Origin: Chrysomallon squamiferum
Lineage: Eukaryota > Mollusca > Gastropoda > Neomphalida > Peltospiridae
Direction of reading: 5' to 3'
NCBI GenBank assembly: GCA_012295275.1
Contig: CM022675.1
Location: 7,193,332 to 7,213,331, forward strand
DNA: 20,000 bases
The notes under the pieces: model-generated
Told to the model about the DNA's origin: nothing
The model's input: only the letters and a program-made list of their open reading frames with translations
Database searches by the model: none
Shown here: piece after piece, positions 1 through 9,240 of the stretch
Layout of the letters: every line of letters starts with the position of its first letter
How positions within the stretch are numbered: the first letter of the stretch is position 1
Program-made: the position numbers and the translations under genes

Positions 1-9
1 AATTATTAT

Positions 10-24
10 TTTTTTTTTTTTTTT
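10..24. repeat. Short T homopolymer
   Basis: An uninterrupted run of T. It has no flanking element structure that would mark it as a retroposon tail. Confidence 0.9.
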
Positions 25-62
25 CAAAACTACAATAAGTCAAAAACATGGATGCCAAAACC

Positions 63-73
63 ACATACACACA

Positions 74-104
<31 letters not shown>
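63..104. repeat. (ACAT)n tetranucleotide microsatellite
   Basis: Tandem ACAT units, with one early ACAC variant, run almost perfectly for about 40 bases. The same motif family reappears in the compound microsatellites near 4.3 and 5.95 kb. Confidence 0.95.
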
Positions 105-352
105 GAGAGAGTGGCTCATTTTTTTATTATTTATTTTAAAGGACAGAAGTTCTCTTTAATAATTAGCTTTTCTATTTCAGGAAGCAGTTAATTAGCATTT
201 AAAATTAACAGCAGGTCCCACTCGAAGGTTTTTTTTTTTAAATAATTAAACGAGACACTTACTGTGTCAGTTCAAGTGATTTATTTGCCTGGCAGAATTT
301 AAAATATCACTTCACTTAATTTACTTAAAGGTTTAAGTGTATTTTCAAAGGG
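105..352. other. AT-rich sequence without recognisable features
   Basis: Ordinary AT-rich DNA of mixed composition with short T runs. No open frame, RNA gene or repeat of note was seen. Confidence 0.6.
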
Positions 353-400
353 TTTTTTTTTTTTTTTTCTAGGATTCTTTTTTTTTTTTTTTTTTTTTTT
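353..400. repeat. Two long T homopolymers
   Basis: Two T runs (353-368 and 378-400) are separated by a short CTAGGATTC segment. On the minus strand they would read as A-tails, so a decayed retroposon end is possible, but no adjoining element body is recognisable. Confidence 0.9.
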
Positions 401-469
401 CTCTTAATGTAGTGTAATTGTTAAGGTGTGAAAATCTATTCATGTGTGGATAAAAAAATGGTAACTGTT

Positions 470-955
470 TTGTTTTGTTTTTTTTGTGTTTTTCTGCTTG
501 ACTGATTTTCGTGTTTATTTGTTATCTTTTTTCTCCTTCCTCGTACTTTCTCTCTATCTGCTTTTGTTTCTTTCATTTTCTGATTCTTTCTTACTTTCTT
601 TTTTTCTTTTTTCTGAATTTTTTTTTTTTTTTTACTTTCTTTCATCTTTCACTCTTTCCCTCTTTTTTCCTTTCTTTCTTTTTCTTTCTGTTGTCTCAGT
701 CTATCACTTTCTTTCTCTTTCTGTCTCTCCCTCTCTCTTTCTCTTTTTTTTGTCACTTCTTCTGTCACTCTTTCTTTCTTTCTCTTTCTGTCTCTCTCTC
801 AGATTCTCTTTTTTTCTTCTCTTCTTCTGTCCTTTTCTTTCTTTCTCTCTCTCTCTCATTTATATTTCATTTCTTTCCCTTCATCCTTTTTCTCTTTCTT
901 TCATTCTCTCTCTTTCTTTCTCTCTTTCACAGTTCTTCATATTCTTTTTCTCACA
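470..955. repeat. Polypyrimidine (TTTC/CTTT/CT) tract, about 490 bp
   Basis: One strand is almost purely T and C, built from irregular TTTC, CTTT, TCTC and T-run units with scattered G and A. The bias opens frames on both strands that translate into Phe/Ser/Leu-only or Lys/Arg/Glu-only strings. These are composition artefacts, not genes. Such homopurine-homopyrimidine DNA is known to be able to form triplex structures. Confidence 0.9.
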
Positions 956-960
956 TTACA

Positions 961-992
961 GTAAAAAACACAAAAAAAAAAAAATAAAAAAA
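961..992. repeat. A-rich run
   Basis: Nearly pure A with single C or T interruptions, directly after the end of the polypyrimidine tract. A tail-like end of a decayed retroposon is one possibility, but no target-site duplication was identified. Confidence 0.85.
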
Positions 993-1507
993 ATATTTGC
1001 AGCCATCATAAAATCTCCACAAACGTGTTATTCTAACGTCTTACTTTATTATTACTAAAGATTGATTACTACAAACAAGCCTTAAATTGCCAAAAAAGCT
1101 TTTAAGGCTAAGCTTTAATCTGATCAAAAGGTCGGTCAGTCTATCTGTCTGTAAGTAAACTTATATTTGTACAGACAAAATATGTTTTATGACTTAGTCA
1201 GGTGACTTGTGTTTCATTGTTTTTTTGACATTTCTGTAAGTCTGTGTGTCTGTGAGTGTCTTTTCTTCAGTCACATATTTACTGACTGACATATACATAA
1301 TGTAAGCTACTGGCTGTGAGGTTATGGCACTTATTGCATGGGGTCAAGTTTAGATATTGATTAAAAGTTAAATAATTGGGATAAATGTCAGTGTCAGGGT
1401 TTATCAAATAGTGAGAACCATTTTTCCCAATCTGGATTAAAACGTGGCAGACCCTGAGTTCATGTTATTAGAAAAGAAATTTAAAAAAATATAATATTAA
1501 TAAAAAT
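993..1507. other. AT-rich sequence without recognisable features
   Basis: Mixed-complexity DNA with a few TCTGTCTG and GACTGAC micro-repeats (about 1130-1290). No gene, RNA or transposon signature was recognised. Confidence 0.6.
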
Positions 1508-1510
1508 ATG

Positions 1511-1580
1511 TCTATATATATATACCTCTGTCTCTCTTTTTTCTTTCTTTCTCTCTCTTTCTCTCACTTTTTCTATCTCT

Positions 1581-1676
<96 letters not shown>

Positions 1677-1705
1677 AACACACAAACAAACAAACATACA
1701 CATTT
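1511..1705. repeat. Compound microsatellite (TA)n-(CT)n-(CA)n-(CAAA)n
   Basis: A short TATA block grades into imperfect pyrimidine repeats, then a pure (CT)n run of about 80 bases (1586-1665), then (CA)n and CAAA units. Open frames of Leu-Ser repeats (plus) and Arg-Glu repeats (minus) are by-products of the dinucleotide run. Confidence 0.97.
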
Positions 1706-1795
1706 ATTCTTTTACTCTCTGACTCTGTTTTTGTTTCATGTAAACATATAAAATAAACTTAAGGTACCTTTCCCAACAGTGGGTCACATTTTATA

Positions 1796-1798
<3 letters not shown>

Positions 1799-1839
<41 letters not shown>
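1799..1839. repeat. Long A homopolymer, about 41 bases
   Basis: An uninterrupted A run preceded by TATATAT. It could be a retroposon tail on the plus strand, but nothing upstream is recognisable as an element body. Homopolymers of this length are also prone to sequencing and assembly length error. Confidence 0.95.
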
Positions 1840-1842
<3 letters not shown>

Positions 1843-2218
1843 CTAACAAGTAAACTCAACATTAGTTATAACCAGGTGTGAAATAGACTTACAGGTAATA
1901 ACAATAACACACTTGTAATTTATTAAAAAAGTACAAACCACAGGTAACCCCCCCCACTGATATACCTGGAAATACCTATTGTAGATGAAACCATCTTGGT
2001 GTGTTGTGAATAAATATACCATTATTCTCAATGAAACTGGGGGTTTTGAACTATCAAGATCTGAGTGCTGAGTTTGAGTTTGTGAATAGAAACTCAATAC
2101 TTGACAAATGGGAGTGATTTGTGTGGTGTAGAATTGTATTCTGTGGTAGAGCTGAGTTGTATAAAAAAAAGTGTCAATATAGCGATACAGTGTTTGAAGA
2201 AATAAGACTAGATAAAAC
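1840..2218. other. AT-rich mixed-complexity sequence, no supported gene
   Basis: Normal-complexity DNA that contains a short C run at 1948-1955. The minus strand has an 84-codon open frame (1843-2097), but it lacks an ATG at its upstream end, matches no protein I recognise and has no splice context I can defend. Confidence 0.55.
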
Positions 2219-2219
2219 A

Positions 2220-2330
2220 GACTGAAGGAAAGAAAGAGGTAAAGAATGAGAAAGAGTCAGAGAGAAAGAAAAGAGAAGAAGGGAGAGATAAAGGTAGAGA
2301 GATGATAATGATGATGATGAAATAGCCTGA
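2220..2330. repeat. Purine-rich GAAA/GAGA and GATGAT tract
   Basis: Imperfect GAAAGA and GAGA units followed by a short (GAT)n block. The tract leads directly into the compound microsatellite. Confidence 0.8.
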
Positions 2331-2331
2331 G

Positions 2332-2335
<4 letters not shown>

Positions 2336-2428
<93 letters not shown>

Positions 2429-2435
2429 GAGAGAG
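2336..2435. repeat. Compound microsatellite (TA)n-(GA)n-(CAGA)n
   Basis: About 33 bases of (TA)n are joined directly to about 43 bases of (GA)n, then four CAGA/GACA units and a short GA run. The same order recurs in the same orientation near 4.37 and 6.04 kb. Confidence 0.97.
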
Positions 2436-2439
2436 TAAG

Positions 2440-2940
2440 TTTATCTTTCTCTATTTTCTCTCTTTTTTTTCTTGTTCCTTGCCAACAGATTAAAGTCCTA
2501 TTTTTATACTGCATTGGTTACAGCAGACACAGATTAAAATATATATACATATTTTTTTAACTCACATAGCTCTCATTATAGCAAAAACAGCTTTAAAAAT
2601 GGTATTCATATAACTGTCTCCCACGCAAAGATAATTTAAGTAGTCAGTTTTTGCATTACTATGAATTTATCAATACAGATCAAACACACTTTTCATAATG
2701 ATATCTTTAAAATAGAGATTAAATATGAATTACCCTTTGATCTGTATTAGATTGAAATCTTGGTGGGTTTTTTTCATCTTATTTTATGTAATAGAAAGAA
2801 TGATGTAGTCTGTGTAGGTTGTCTGTTAGAGAAGTTAGTTCTCTATTGTTGATTGTCAAACAAACCACTGTTTGTGAGGAAAAAAATTATTTTATGAATG
2901 AGTTTTTTTGCATTTCTTAATATTTTTTATTACTGTTTCC
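2440..2940. other. AT-rich sequence without recognisable features
   Basis: Ordinary AT-rich DNA of good complexity. No open frame of interest, RNA gene or transposon signature was seen. Confidence 0.6.
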
Positions 2941-2944
2941 CTGA

Positions 2945-3908
<964 letters not shown>

Positions 3909-3937
<29 letters not shown>
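3909..3937. repeat. A homopolymer
   Basis: About 29 uninterrupted A residues following a pyrimidine-rich stretch. Confidence 0.95.
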
Positions 3938-3939
<2 letters not shown>

Positions 3940-4140
3940 AATGTCAAACAGCTGTATGTTAAAGTGTTCATTAAAATTACTAGAATGTACTTCATGGAAT
4001 TTGTTCTCTGAAAAAGCCTTTATTACTAACCAAGTCCATGTGACATACTCAGTGTATTGCACATGTGTTAGTAATATAATATATCTAGGAATGGAGTGCA
4101 CAGATATTTTTGAAATTGTATATATAGGAATACACTATTG
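3938..4140. other. AT-rich sequence without recognisable features
   Basis: Normal-complexity sequence between the A run and the compound microsatellite. Overlapping short frames on both strands show no family signature. Confidence 0.5.
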
Positions 4141-4141
4141 G

Positions 4142-4365
4142 TGGTGGTGTGTGTGTGTGTGTGTGGAAACTGATATATATATATATATATAGATATACAG
4201 ACAGATAGATTAGTGTATGGATGGATGGATGGATGGATGGATGGATGGATGCACTGTTAGATAGACAGAAGATAGAAAGACAGTCTGATAAATAGATTGA
4301 CACATATTTTGTATATATGTATGTACATGTATGGATGTGTGTGTGTGTGTATGTGTGTGTGTATG

Positions 4366-4437
<72 letters not shown>

Positions 4438-4500
4438 TAAACAGAGTGACAGACAAACAGACAAATATACAGATAGAATTAATCTTTGGGTTTTGCATGT
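4142..4500. repeat. Compound microsatellite cluster: GT, TA, GGAT, GT, TA, GA, CAGA
   Basis: In order there are (GT)n at about 4147-4165, (TA)n at 4172-4191, GATA/CAGA units, (GGAT)n of about nine units at 4216-4251, degenerate GATA/GACA, (GT)n at about 4335-4362, (TA)n at 4367-4385 and (GA)n at 4385-4433. Degenerate CAGA and CAAA units follow. The (TA)n-(GA)n-(CAGA)n order matches the loci at 2336 and 6038. Confidence 0.95.
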
Positions 4501-4870
4501 ACAAGCATAATGCTTAATATATGTATGTATATCTGTGTGTATGTATGTGCACATACTAGAAATTAAAAATAAACAAAACTTGACAATGAACTAAATTTCT
4601 GTTCTCTGTGTAATATATCACTTTAAAAACTTGTCAGTACCTATAACATATTAAAATTGTATAACACGTGTGTGAAATACAAAGTGATATTTTGCTCCAC
4701 TACCTGATAACAACTTGGGAGTGTAAATACAAATTGGTTTTTATCCACTAAGAGATAAAATGAAGTGTTCTCTACATGATTATTGTGTCAGCAACAGAAA
4801 CACAAGTCTTAACAGATTCATAAACAGGCTAGGCTGCCTCTTGCAGGCTTCAGTGCCAGGACTTTGAGTT
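4501..4870. other. Unique sequence without recognisable features
   Basis: Good-complexity AT-rich DNA with a slightly higher-GC patch at about 4828-4862. No open frame or repeat was recognised in it. Confidence 0.55.
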
Positions 4871-5147
4871 AGAGCTTAGAATAAGTTAAGAGAAGAGTTT
4901 CTTCTTGTGTTATTCAGTCTTGTCCATTCTAGATGTTGTTTTTAGCATTGTGACAGCGACTTCAAGTAAAATAGACAGAGCACAAAACAAACACAGAGCA
5001 TAGAGAACAGCACAGAGCTTAAAACTTGTAGAACATAAACTTGGAGCCTATAATGCAGAGCTTTTTAGCACAGAGAGAGCTAATAAGCTAGATCATAGAG
5101 CTTAGAGTGTAGAGCTTAAAGTGTAGAGCTTATTGCTTAGAGCTTTA
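4871..5147. repeat. Degenerate AGAGCTT repeat with a 14-bp phased core
   Basis: AGAGCTT occurs at 4871, 5014, 5057, 5097, 5111, 5125 and 5139. The last four copies sit exactly 14 bases apart, giving a four-unit minisatellite of AGAGCTTARAGTGT type. Upstream copies are interleaved with related CAGAGCA and GGAGCC strings. I infer an old expanded minisatellite with a younger in-phase end. Confidence 0.75.
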
Positions 5148-5149
5148 TC

Positions 5150-5277
5150 AACTCGTAAAAAAATATTTTAATAATTTTTCTATTTAAATATTTTGTTCTT
5201 ACAAACACTAAGATGGATTAATAGGATTAGGATTATCAAGATTATCAGTTATTTAAATTTAATTTCACCTTGCCTTA
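5150..5277. other. AT-rich sequence, possible body of the adjoining SINE
   Basis: This stretch lies on the 3' side of the minus-strand tRNA-like head. It includes GGATTA-type strings near 5215-5240. It may be the unrelated body and tail of that SINE, but no element boundary can be fixed. Confidence 0.35.
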
Positions 5278-5362
5278 GTCCTCATTACCCAAAGAAGTCA
5301 CTACAGGGATTTGAACCGACAACCTGCCGATCACTCCTTTCCACTGTCTTAACCACTGTGTG
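5278..5362 (-). mobile_element. tRNA-derived SINE head (minus strand)
   Basis: Read on the minus strand there is a box-A-like sequence, AGTGGTTAAGACAGTGG (within 5341-5360), followed about 40 bases downstream by GGTTCAAATCC (5307-5317). The latter matches the RNA polymerase III box B consensus GGTTCRANTCC. This order and spacing are those of a tRNA or a tRNA-derived SINE head. The T-stem does not pair well and no full cloverleaf is evident, so an intact tRNA gene is unlikely. The element ends and target-site duplication could not be set. Confidence 0.7.
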
Positions 5363-5366
5363 AATT

Positions 5367-5699
5367 TTAAAGGGAATCACTCCTGCTAAACTCTGAGCTG
5401 TCACTATCAGAGACTGGCAGATGATGGTGTGTTACAGACAGACAGGCAGGCTCCTGAAGGGAAAACCAGGGATTCATGAATGATTGAGAAGTTTTCTGAA
5501 CGATTAGCAGACTCGCAGACAAAAGAAAAATGGAATTCATTTTCTTCATGAGTGAACACGGAACTAAGCTGAGCTTTTTCGTGAAAAGAAGGAATGTTTT
5601 TAGCTTTGATAGGAAAATAAAAGAAAGAAAGAAAAAAAAAGAGAAATGTGTAGGATGAGAGGAATGTTTTTGTGACATAAAAGGGATAAAATCATTCAT
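5367..5699 (-). other. 110-codon ATG open frame of doubtful coding status
   Basis: This minus-strand frame begins at an ATG in a favourable CACCATGA context and ends at TAA next to the SINE head. Its N-terminal third is Phe-rich because it crosses a TTTC microsatellite. An internal Met (MKKMNSIFLLSASLLIV) starts a short hydrophobic stretch that looks like a signal peptide. The C-terminal part is Ser/Asp-rich. No domain or family was recognised. A chance open frame is the more likely explanation. Confidence 0.15.
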
Positions 5700-5757
5700 G
5701 GTGAAAAGGAAAACTGGGGTCTTGGTTGTATGAATGGATGTTACAAATGTGTGGGTG

Positions 5758-5805
5758 TATCTCTGTGTGTCTGTATCTCTGTGTGTCTCTATCTCTGTGT
5801 GTCTG
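5758..5805. repeat. 16-bp minisatellite, three units
   Basis: Three consecutive copies of TATCTCTGTGTGTCTG, the second ending in C instead of G, lie exactly 16 bases apart within a GTGT/CTGT-rich stretch. Confidence 0.9.
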
Positions 5806-5894
5806 TGTGTAGCCTGTATAAAACTTAGTGTGTTATAATGTTAATAGTTACTGGAGGGGGGTTCACTGTCAAGGTTTTTTTATTCATTTATCAA

Positions 5895-6034
5895 ACACAC
5901 ATGCATGCACACACACACACACACATACACACACACATACATACACACACACACACACACATACACATACATACATATACACATATACATTCTTATATAA
6001 ACATATATACATTCTTACATACATATATACTTAA

Positions 6035-6109
<75 letters not shown>

Positions 6110-6234
6110 CAGACAGACAGACAGACAAATACAGACAAAGAGGCTTTATATATATAAATATAAATACATACACACATACTTACACATATACACACTCACA
6201 AACAAATACACAAACACACACACACACACACACA
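5895..6234. repeat. Compound microsatellite (CA)n-(CATA)n-(TA)n-(GA)n-(CAGA)n-(CA)n
   Basis: Blocks in order are (CA)n with CATA interruptions from about 5895, a degenerate ACATATAC stretch, (TA)n at 6038-6065, (GA)n at 6064-6105, CAGA units at about 6108-6126, and a final (CA)n at 6214-6234. Open frames of Thr-His and Arg-Glu repeats follow from these blocks and are not genes. Confidence 0.96.
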
Positions 6235-6239
6235 AAAAA

Positions 6240-6640
6240 GAAAAATCTTACAGATTAGCAATAAATATTCTTTTACATGCACCTTCTCATGGGCTGCACT
6301 GCTCACTAAAATATGAACATTAGCTGAATTGCTACTTCTCTGTTTATCAAAAAGTGAAGAAACACAAACTTTCATTGACTAATTAAATTTGTAACAGTTC
6401 CAACCATTTCCCACTGATTCCGATATAAAAAGGAGAATGGTGTGTGTTGCCTTGCTAATGAGAAAAATGAAATTACAAAATACTTCTTCTCACTAAGCAA
6501 GAAATATTGACCAATTTAATTATAACAACATCAGTTAAAAAAGTTAATACTTTCAAAAAATAAACAGAAGATAAAAAATCTCCATTAAATTTGACCCATT
6601 TTGATTTTCCATCTAAAACCATAAACATACCACCATAACA
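6240..6640. other. Unique AT-rich sequence with one TATA-like motif
   Basis: Good-complexity DNA without an open frame of note. TATAAAAAGG at 6424-6433 is a good TATA-box match on the plus strand. No downstream exon supports a promoter, and TATA-like strings are expected often in DNA this AT-rich. Confidence 0.5.
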
Positions 6641-6645
6641 ATTTT

Positions 6646-6730
6646 ATGTTTGAATCCTACATAAAGGAACATTCTTAAACATTCCATTAACCCCATCAAA
6701 AGTCCAATGACATAACCACTGGGCCACCAG
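6646..6730 (-). mobile_element. SINE-like tRNA head, degenerate (minus strand)
   Basis: On the minus strand TGGCCCAGTGG (6716-6726) matches the box A consensus TGGCNNAGTGG exactly. It is followed by GTTATGTCATTGGA, as in many tRNA-derived heads. About 70 bases from box A, GATTCAAACAT (6646-6656) is a degraded box B. The spacing is longer than in most tRNAs. I read this as an old SINE head in the same orientation as the one at 5278. The body and ends are not resolved. Confidence 0.55.
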
Positions 6731-6734
6731 CCCA

Positions 6735-7009
6735 TCTGCACACACAAAGACAATGTTTTATTAAACTTTAAAAGAAATCTTTAACCCTTTGTTCTGTAAA
6801 AAAATAAATAATTAGAAGAAGCCAATATTACTCAGCATGTTGGATAATACACTGTGTAAACATCTTCACTTATTGTTTGTATAAATATATCACACATAAC
6901 AGGATGCTGGAGAGTCCCTGTAGAGCCTCACCTATATAAATAATGAATACGTCACTGACATGTTATACTGTGTAATAAGAATACTGATATTAAATTTACT
7001 ATTACTTCT
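6735..7009. other. Unique sequence with a TATA-like site
   Basis: A relatively GC-rich patch (about 6901-6932) precedes TATATAAA at 6933-6940, and TACGTCA follows at 6948-6954. The layout is promoter-like, but the sequence downstream is a low-complexity trinucleotide tract with no exon, so no promoter is claimed. Confidence 0.4.
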
Positions 7010-7014
7010 GTCAT

Positions 7015-7560
7015 TATTATTACAGTTATTAAATTGCTGCTGCTAGTACTACTACTATTACTACTACCACTGCACTTACTATTATTACAACTACTCCTGT
7101 AACTACATCTAGTACTACTACTGTTAGCATTACTACTGTTACTATTATTAATACTATTCATATTACTACAGCTCCTACTTCTACTATTATTATTATTATT
7201 ATTACTACTATAACTTCTCCTACTACTGTTATTATTACTAGTTCTACTACTTCTACTGCTATTACTATTACTAATACTACTCCTAAAACATCCTGTTACA
7301 ATAGCTACTACTGCTGCTATTAGTATTACTATTACAACTTCTACTACTACTACTTTTACTAATACCATGGCTACTATAGCTACTACTTTTTGTAATATTA
7401 TTATTACTGTTATAGCTTCTACTGCTGCTATTACTGTTACTAATGCTACTGCTACTGCTGATGCTACTATTACTATTATTATTTTAACTACAACTACTAC
7501 AACTACTACAATTACTTCTATTACATCTGCTGTTGCTTCTTTTATTGCTACTACTACATA
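7015..7560. repeat. Imperfect period-3 (ACT/ATT/GCT) tract, about 545 bp
   Basis: Trinucleotides of mainly ACT, ATT, TCT and GCT type hold one phase over most of the tract, with substitutions but few phase shifts. This leaves long frames open on both strands. One is a Thr/Ala/Ile string on the plus strand from 7367. The other is a Ser/Asn-rich string on the minus strand ending near 6952. These are repeat translations with no domain content. Confidence 0.93.
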
Positions 7561-7795
7561 AAAGAAAAAGAGAGAAAGAAATAAAGAAAGAAATAAAGAA
7601 AGAAAGAAAAAGTTTTAGAAATAGTGAAAAATATTTTTAAAATTTTTTAAAAAAAGAATCAAGTAGATTATAGAACAGAATAGAAAGTCTGAAGAAGGAA
7701 ATATTTAAAGAAAGAGAGAAAGACCAAGAAGGAAAGAAAGAATAAAGAAAAGACATCAGGAAATGAAAGAAAGTAAAAGCAGAGAGAAACTTAGT
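7560..7795. repeat. Purine-rich GAAA/AATAAAG tract
   Basis: Imperfect GAAAGAAA and AAATAAAG units dominate 7560-7615 and recur more weakly to about 7790. Confidence 0.8.
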
Positions 7796-7959
7796 AATTA
7801 TCGAAACTCTTGCTAATTAATTAGACTGACTAAGTGGTTTAGTAAGGTTTTAAGTTTTTCACTTAAAGAGTCACTTGAGTGAAAAGATGTCAGTGCAAAG
7901 AGTGACAGACGAACTGGTTAGTTACTACTTGACTTTCTTTAGTTAGTTGTTGTTGTTTT

Positions 7960-8405
7960 TTAAATTTTATTTTCTTGTTTGTTTGTTTATTTAGTTTGTT
8001 TTTATTTATTCATATTTATTTTTTAGTTATTTGTTTAATTAATTAATTTATTTCATGTTATTTATTTAATTATTTATTTACTTCCATTTATTAATTTAGT
8101 TTTTTTTTGTATTTGTTTGTTTATTTATATGTTTGTTGTTTATTTATTTATTTGTTTATTTGTTTATTTATTTATTTAATTATATTTTTATCTATTTGTT
8201 TTACTTATTTTTTTGTTTCTTGGTTTGTTTATTTGTTTTATTTTTTTGTTTGTTTATTTAAATTTTTATTTATTTATTTATTTGTTTACTTGTTTATTTA
8301 TTTTAATTTTTTATTTGTTTGTTTATTTATTATGTGTTTATTTATTTATTTATTTATTTATTTATTATATTTCTATCATTTAAATATTAATTTATTTATT
8401 TAATA
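7960..8405. repeat. TTTA/TTTG tetranucleotide tract
   Basis: Nearly continuous TTTA and TTTG units with small phase slips extend for about 450 bases. A 98-codon plus-strand frame (8107-8403) of Phe/Leu/Ile/Tyr is only a translation of this repeat. Confidence 0.95.
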
Positions 8406-8650
8406 ATATTACAGCTCAGAATAACTGATTATTCAGTTAATATTTATTTCATTTGCAATTCTGCATAAATAAATAATTTATTTTAAATATTTATTTATTA
8501 CTTCTTTCATTCAATAAATAATTCATTATTGTTTTTGTCATTGTATTAATATTAATTATGAAGAATATGACTGCAACATCATTATTACACCATCAACACT
8601 GTCATCATCATCATCATCATTCACTTTTTTATTTATACTGGGATTAATTC
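8406..8650. other. AT-rich sequence with a short (CAT)n run
   Basis: This continues TTTA-like composition and contains (ATC)n of about seven units near 8602-8622. No gene was seen. Confidence 0.6.
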
Positions 8651-8657
8651 TTACTAT

Positions 8658-8770
8658 GACACACACATTATCACATTCTTATAGTACAAATATGTGTTCA
8701 CACACACACACACACAGACACACACACACACACACATACAACACTCATATATATATGAATGTAGACATGA
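8658..8770. repeat. (CA)n microsatellite with TA-rich flank
   Basis: Two CA runs at about 8698-8736 are separated by a CAGA interruption, followed by ATATAT strings. Overlapping His/Thr and Val/Cys frames are artefacts. Confidence 0.92.
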
Positions 8771-8839
8771 ATATATATGTAATTAAAAACAGTATACAGT
8801 TTCTGAAACAAAAAAAAAAACTTTTCAAATATTTCATTT

Positions 8840-9240
8840 CCAATTAGAAAGCTTTGAACAATACGTCGATTGAGATCTCTCAACTTTACAACATCTGGAA
8901 GGAATTTCTGTGAAGCCACAAATCAAAATCTTTGATATTTGTCATGAAATTCAACCCCAAGACACATAAAAAACTGACACAGAAAGGATTTGAATTTCAT
9001 TGGCTGGCGTTATGTAACAAGGCATTTCATTGGTGGAGCAGCAAGTGCTTGTGACTTTCATTGGGAACTGGTACGTTTTTAAAGTGCGATGTGAGACCAC
9101 TCTTGTTAAAGTACAGGAACATGTCTACTAAGTGTTTGACATATATGAACAACTGTTGACACAGATTTCATATATTTTATACTAAGATTTGATGAATAAG
9201 AAAATAAAGGATTTTACTGACTTAGTTTTAAATGAATTAA
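8840..9240. other. Unique segment between TTTA and AATA tracts
   Basis: This is the longest non-repetitive stretch between 7.9 and 9.8 kb, with higher complexity and GC than its surroundings. It contains three identical TTTCATTGG words, described separately. No long open frame crosses it. Confidence 0.6.
8989..9064. promoter_or_regulatory. Three evenly spaced inverted CCAAT boxes (candidate)
   Basis: The 9-mer TTTCATTGG occurs at 8995, 9025 and 9056, so ATTGG (inverted CCAAT) repeats at 30- and 31-base spacing. TTTGAA at 8989-8994 abuts the first copy. Multiple CCAAT boxes about three helical turns apart are known from NF-Y-dependent promoters, and TTTGAA resembles the CHR element of cell-cycle promoters. 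Those promoters usually carry the CHR downstream, so the match is partial. Function is inference. Confidence 0.35.

Noticed and set aside
486-1058. Plus-strand open frames of 190 and 158 codons
   Set aside because: Phe/Ser/Leu strings in overlapping frames caused by the polypyrimidine tract.
1508-1756. Plus-strand Leu-Ser frame and complementary Arg-Glu frame
   Set aside because: Direct translations of (CT)n and (GA)n repeats with no unique sequence.
1843-2097. Minus-strand 84-codon frame of normal composition
   Set aside because: Opens at TTG rather than ATG, with no recognised domain and no defensible splice signals.
4085-4554. Minus-strand frames of 139 and 114 codons with Ser/Leu/His/Thr repeats
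   Set aside because: Products of the GT, TA, GGAT and GA microsatellites read in two frames.
5215-5240. Telomere-like GGATTAGGATTA string
   Set aside because: Too short, and not the TTAGGG repeat.
5278-5362. Intact tRNA gene on the minus strand
   Set aside because: Box A and box B are present, but the T-stem pairs poorly and no complete cloverleaf can be drawn. A SINE head fits better.
6424-6433. TATAAAAAGG as a core promoter
   Set aside because: No supporting upstream elements or downstream exon. TATA-like strings are expected often in this composition.
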